Assembly (NCBI GenBank): GCA_965601715.1
Contig: OZ271835.1
Location: 2,728,001 to 2,792,000 of the forward strand
DNA: 64,000 bases
Origin: MH13 sp965601715
GTDB lineage: Bacteria > Pseudomonadota > Alphaproteobacteria > Rhizobiales > MH13
Direction of reading: 5' to 3'
This document shows positions 62,942 to 64,000 of the stretch, piece by piece (within the stretch, counting starts at the first letter, position 1; each line of letters starts with the position of its first letter). Below the pieces are notes generated by a model. The model made no database searches and was not told the DNA's origin. It worked only from the letters and a program-made list of their open reading frames with translations. Both the position numbers and the translations under genes were made by a program.

Positions 62942-64000
62942 ATGCCCACGCTACCTGCTGCCGACCTCGATCCTGATCTGCTCGACGCCGCAACCAAGGC
63001 CAAAGCTTGGCCGTTTGAAGAGGCCCGCAAGCTTATCAAGCGCATCGAAAAGTCCGGCAAGACGGACCCGGTTCTTTTCGAGACGGGCTACGGACCGTCT
63101 GGCCTACCGCACATTGGCACCTTCGGTGAGGTCGCGCGCACATCCATGGTGCGCCACGCCTTCCACGTGCTCACCAATGGCAAGGTGGAAACCCGCCTGA
63201 TTGCTTTTTCCGACGACATGGACGGCATGCGCAAAGTGCCTGGCAATGTGCCAAACCAGGATATGCTCGAAGCGCACATCGGTAAGCCGCTGACGGTCGT
63301 GCCCAATCCATTTGGCGGCGATGAGCCAAGCTTCGCGCATCACAACAACGCCAAGCTGCGCGCATTCCTTGACCGCTTCGGCTTTGATTATGAGTTCGCC
63401 TCCGCCACCGACTATTACACGTCTGGCAAGTTTGACGCGATGCTGGTGCGCACGCTGGAGCGTTATCAGAAAATCATGGACGTCATGCTGCCGACGCTGG
63501 GCGAAGAACGCCAAGCCACCTACTCGCCCATTCTCCCGATCTCACCCACCACCGGCCGTGTGCTCTACGTGCCGATGAAGGAGGTGAATCCCGACGATGC
63601 GACAGTCACCTTTGAAGATGAAGACGGCCGCGATGTAACGCTTGATGTGCGCGGCGGCAATGCCAAGCTCCAATGGAAGCCTGATTTCGGCATGCGTTGG
63701 GCCGCGCTTGATGTCGATTTCGAGATGTACGGCAAAGACCACCAAGCCAACACGGTCGTCTATGACAAGATTTGCCGCATCCTCGGGGGGACGCCGCCCG
63801 AGCACTATGTTTACGAGCTGTTTCTCGACGAAAAAGGCGAAAAAATCTCCAAAACGAAGGGCAATGGGATCAGCATTGATGAATGGCTGAACTATGCCTC
63901 ATCGGAGAGCTTGGCCCTGTTCATGTTTCAGAAACCGCGCACGGCGAAACGGCTTTATTTCGATGTGATCCCGCGGGCGGTGGACGAGTACTTCCAGCAT
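62942..64000 (+). CDS. lysS: Lysyl-tRNA synthetase, class I (partial, runs off the window)
   Basis: The first 353 codons of a class I LysRS, which charges tRNA-Lys and is unrelated to the class II enzyme of E. coli. The ATP-binding HIGH-like motif is GPSGLPHIGT (about residues 53-62), and the KMSKS motif reads EKISKTKGNG. The reading frame is open to the window end; the family is about 530 residues, so roughly the last third is missing. Start ATG at 62942. The class I form is usual in alphaproteobacteria. Confidence 0.92.
   Translation, partial: MPTLPAADLDPDLLDAATKAKAWPFEEARKLIKRIEKSGKTDPVLFETGYGPSGLPHIGTFGEVARTSMVRHAFHVLTNGKVETRLIAFSDDMDGMRKVPGNVPNQDMLEAHIGKPLTVVPNPFGGDEPSFAHHNNAKLRAFLDRFGFDYEFASATDYYTSGKFDAMLVRTLERYQKIMDVMLPTLGEERQATYSPILPISPTTGRVLYVPMKEVNPDDATVTFEDEDGRDVTLDVRGGNAKLQWKPDFGMRWAALDVDFEMYGKDHQANTVVYDKICRILGGTPPEHYVYELFLDEKGEKISKTKGNGISIDEWLNYASSESLALFMFQKPRTAKRLYFDVIPRAVDEYFQH

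Overview
The window is one continuous, gene-dense stretch of an alphaproteobacterial chromosome, most likely a free-living or marine member of the Hyphomicrobiales (Rhizobiales). The evidence for this is a GcrA cell-cycle regulator with clustered GANTC (CcrM-type) sites, a rhizobial-type aglEFGK alpha-glucoside importer, the order phoR-pstSCAB-phoU-phoB, metZ, a long dCTP deaminase of the alphaproteobacterial type, and a class I lysyl-tRNA synthetase. I see no insertion sequence, prophage, CRISPR array or clearly broken gene. All products and assignments are read from sequence motifs only; no database search was run.

Layout. 0-14 kb: sugar uptake and catabolism. It holds the alpha-glucoside ABC importer aglEFGK, a MerR/CueR-type regulator, an ABC exporter, a GH13 alpha-glucosidase (aglA), an AEC-family carrier, peptidase dcp, a DsbA/FrnE-like oxidoreductase and a PfkB fructokinase. 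14-23 kb: a five-PAS GGDEF-EAL protein, pgi, folD, and a second PAS-GGDEF protein with a degenerate EAL domain. 23-34.5 kb: prfC, polyphosphate kinase ppk2, then the phosphate regulon phoR-pstS-pstC-pstA-pstB-phoU-phoB with a three-repeat Pho box in front of pstS. 34.4-38.8 kb: gcrA, argD-argF and hslO (Hsp33), ending in a strong terminator. 38.8-50 kb: an RND efflux pair, a TrkH-type K+ transporter, apaG, a CDP-alcohol phosphatidyltransferase, metZ, a dCTP deaminase, and a bacterial voltage-gated sodium channel. 49.8-51.1 kb: a CcdA-like protein with a thioredoxin-like partner, then tRNA-Gly(CCC). 51.1-59 kb: a more accessory-looking stretch with a DUF2807 secreted protein, a PhyH-cupin-cupin fusion, two family-2 glycosyltransferases, an orphan solute-binding protein and a fatty-acid hydroxylase. 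59-64 kb: a 36-residue lipoprotein, a COG4315-type secreted protein, an ECF sigma/anti-sigma pair, a MarR regulator with its divergent membrane-protein gene, a TerB-like protein, and the first two thirds of class I lysS.

How they work together. AglEFGK, AglA, the fructokinase and Pgi make a coherent route from an alpha-glucoside such as sucrose to fructose 6-phosphate. The pst/pho block is a complete phosphate-sensing and uptake system. The divergent ppk2 links it to polyphosphate. The most unusual items are the coiled-coil insertion in PstA, the two extra membrane helices in the RND pump, the PhyH-double-cupin fusion, the degenerate EAL protein, the tiny lipoprotein beside the ECF module, and several clear operator-like repeats.
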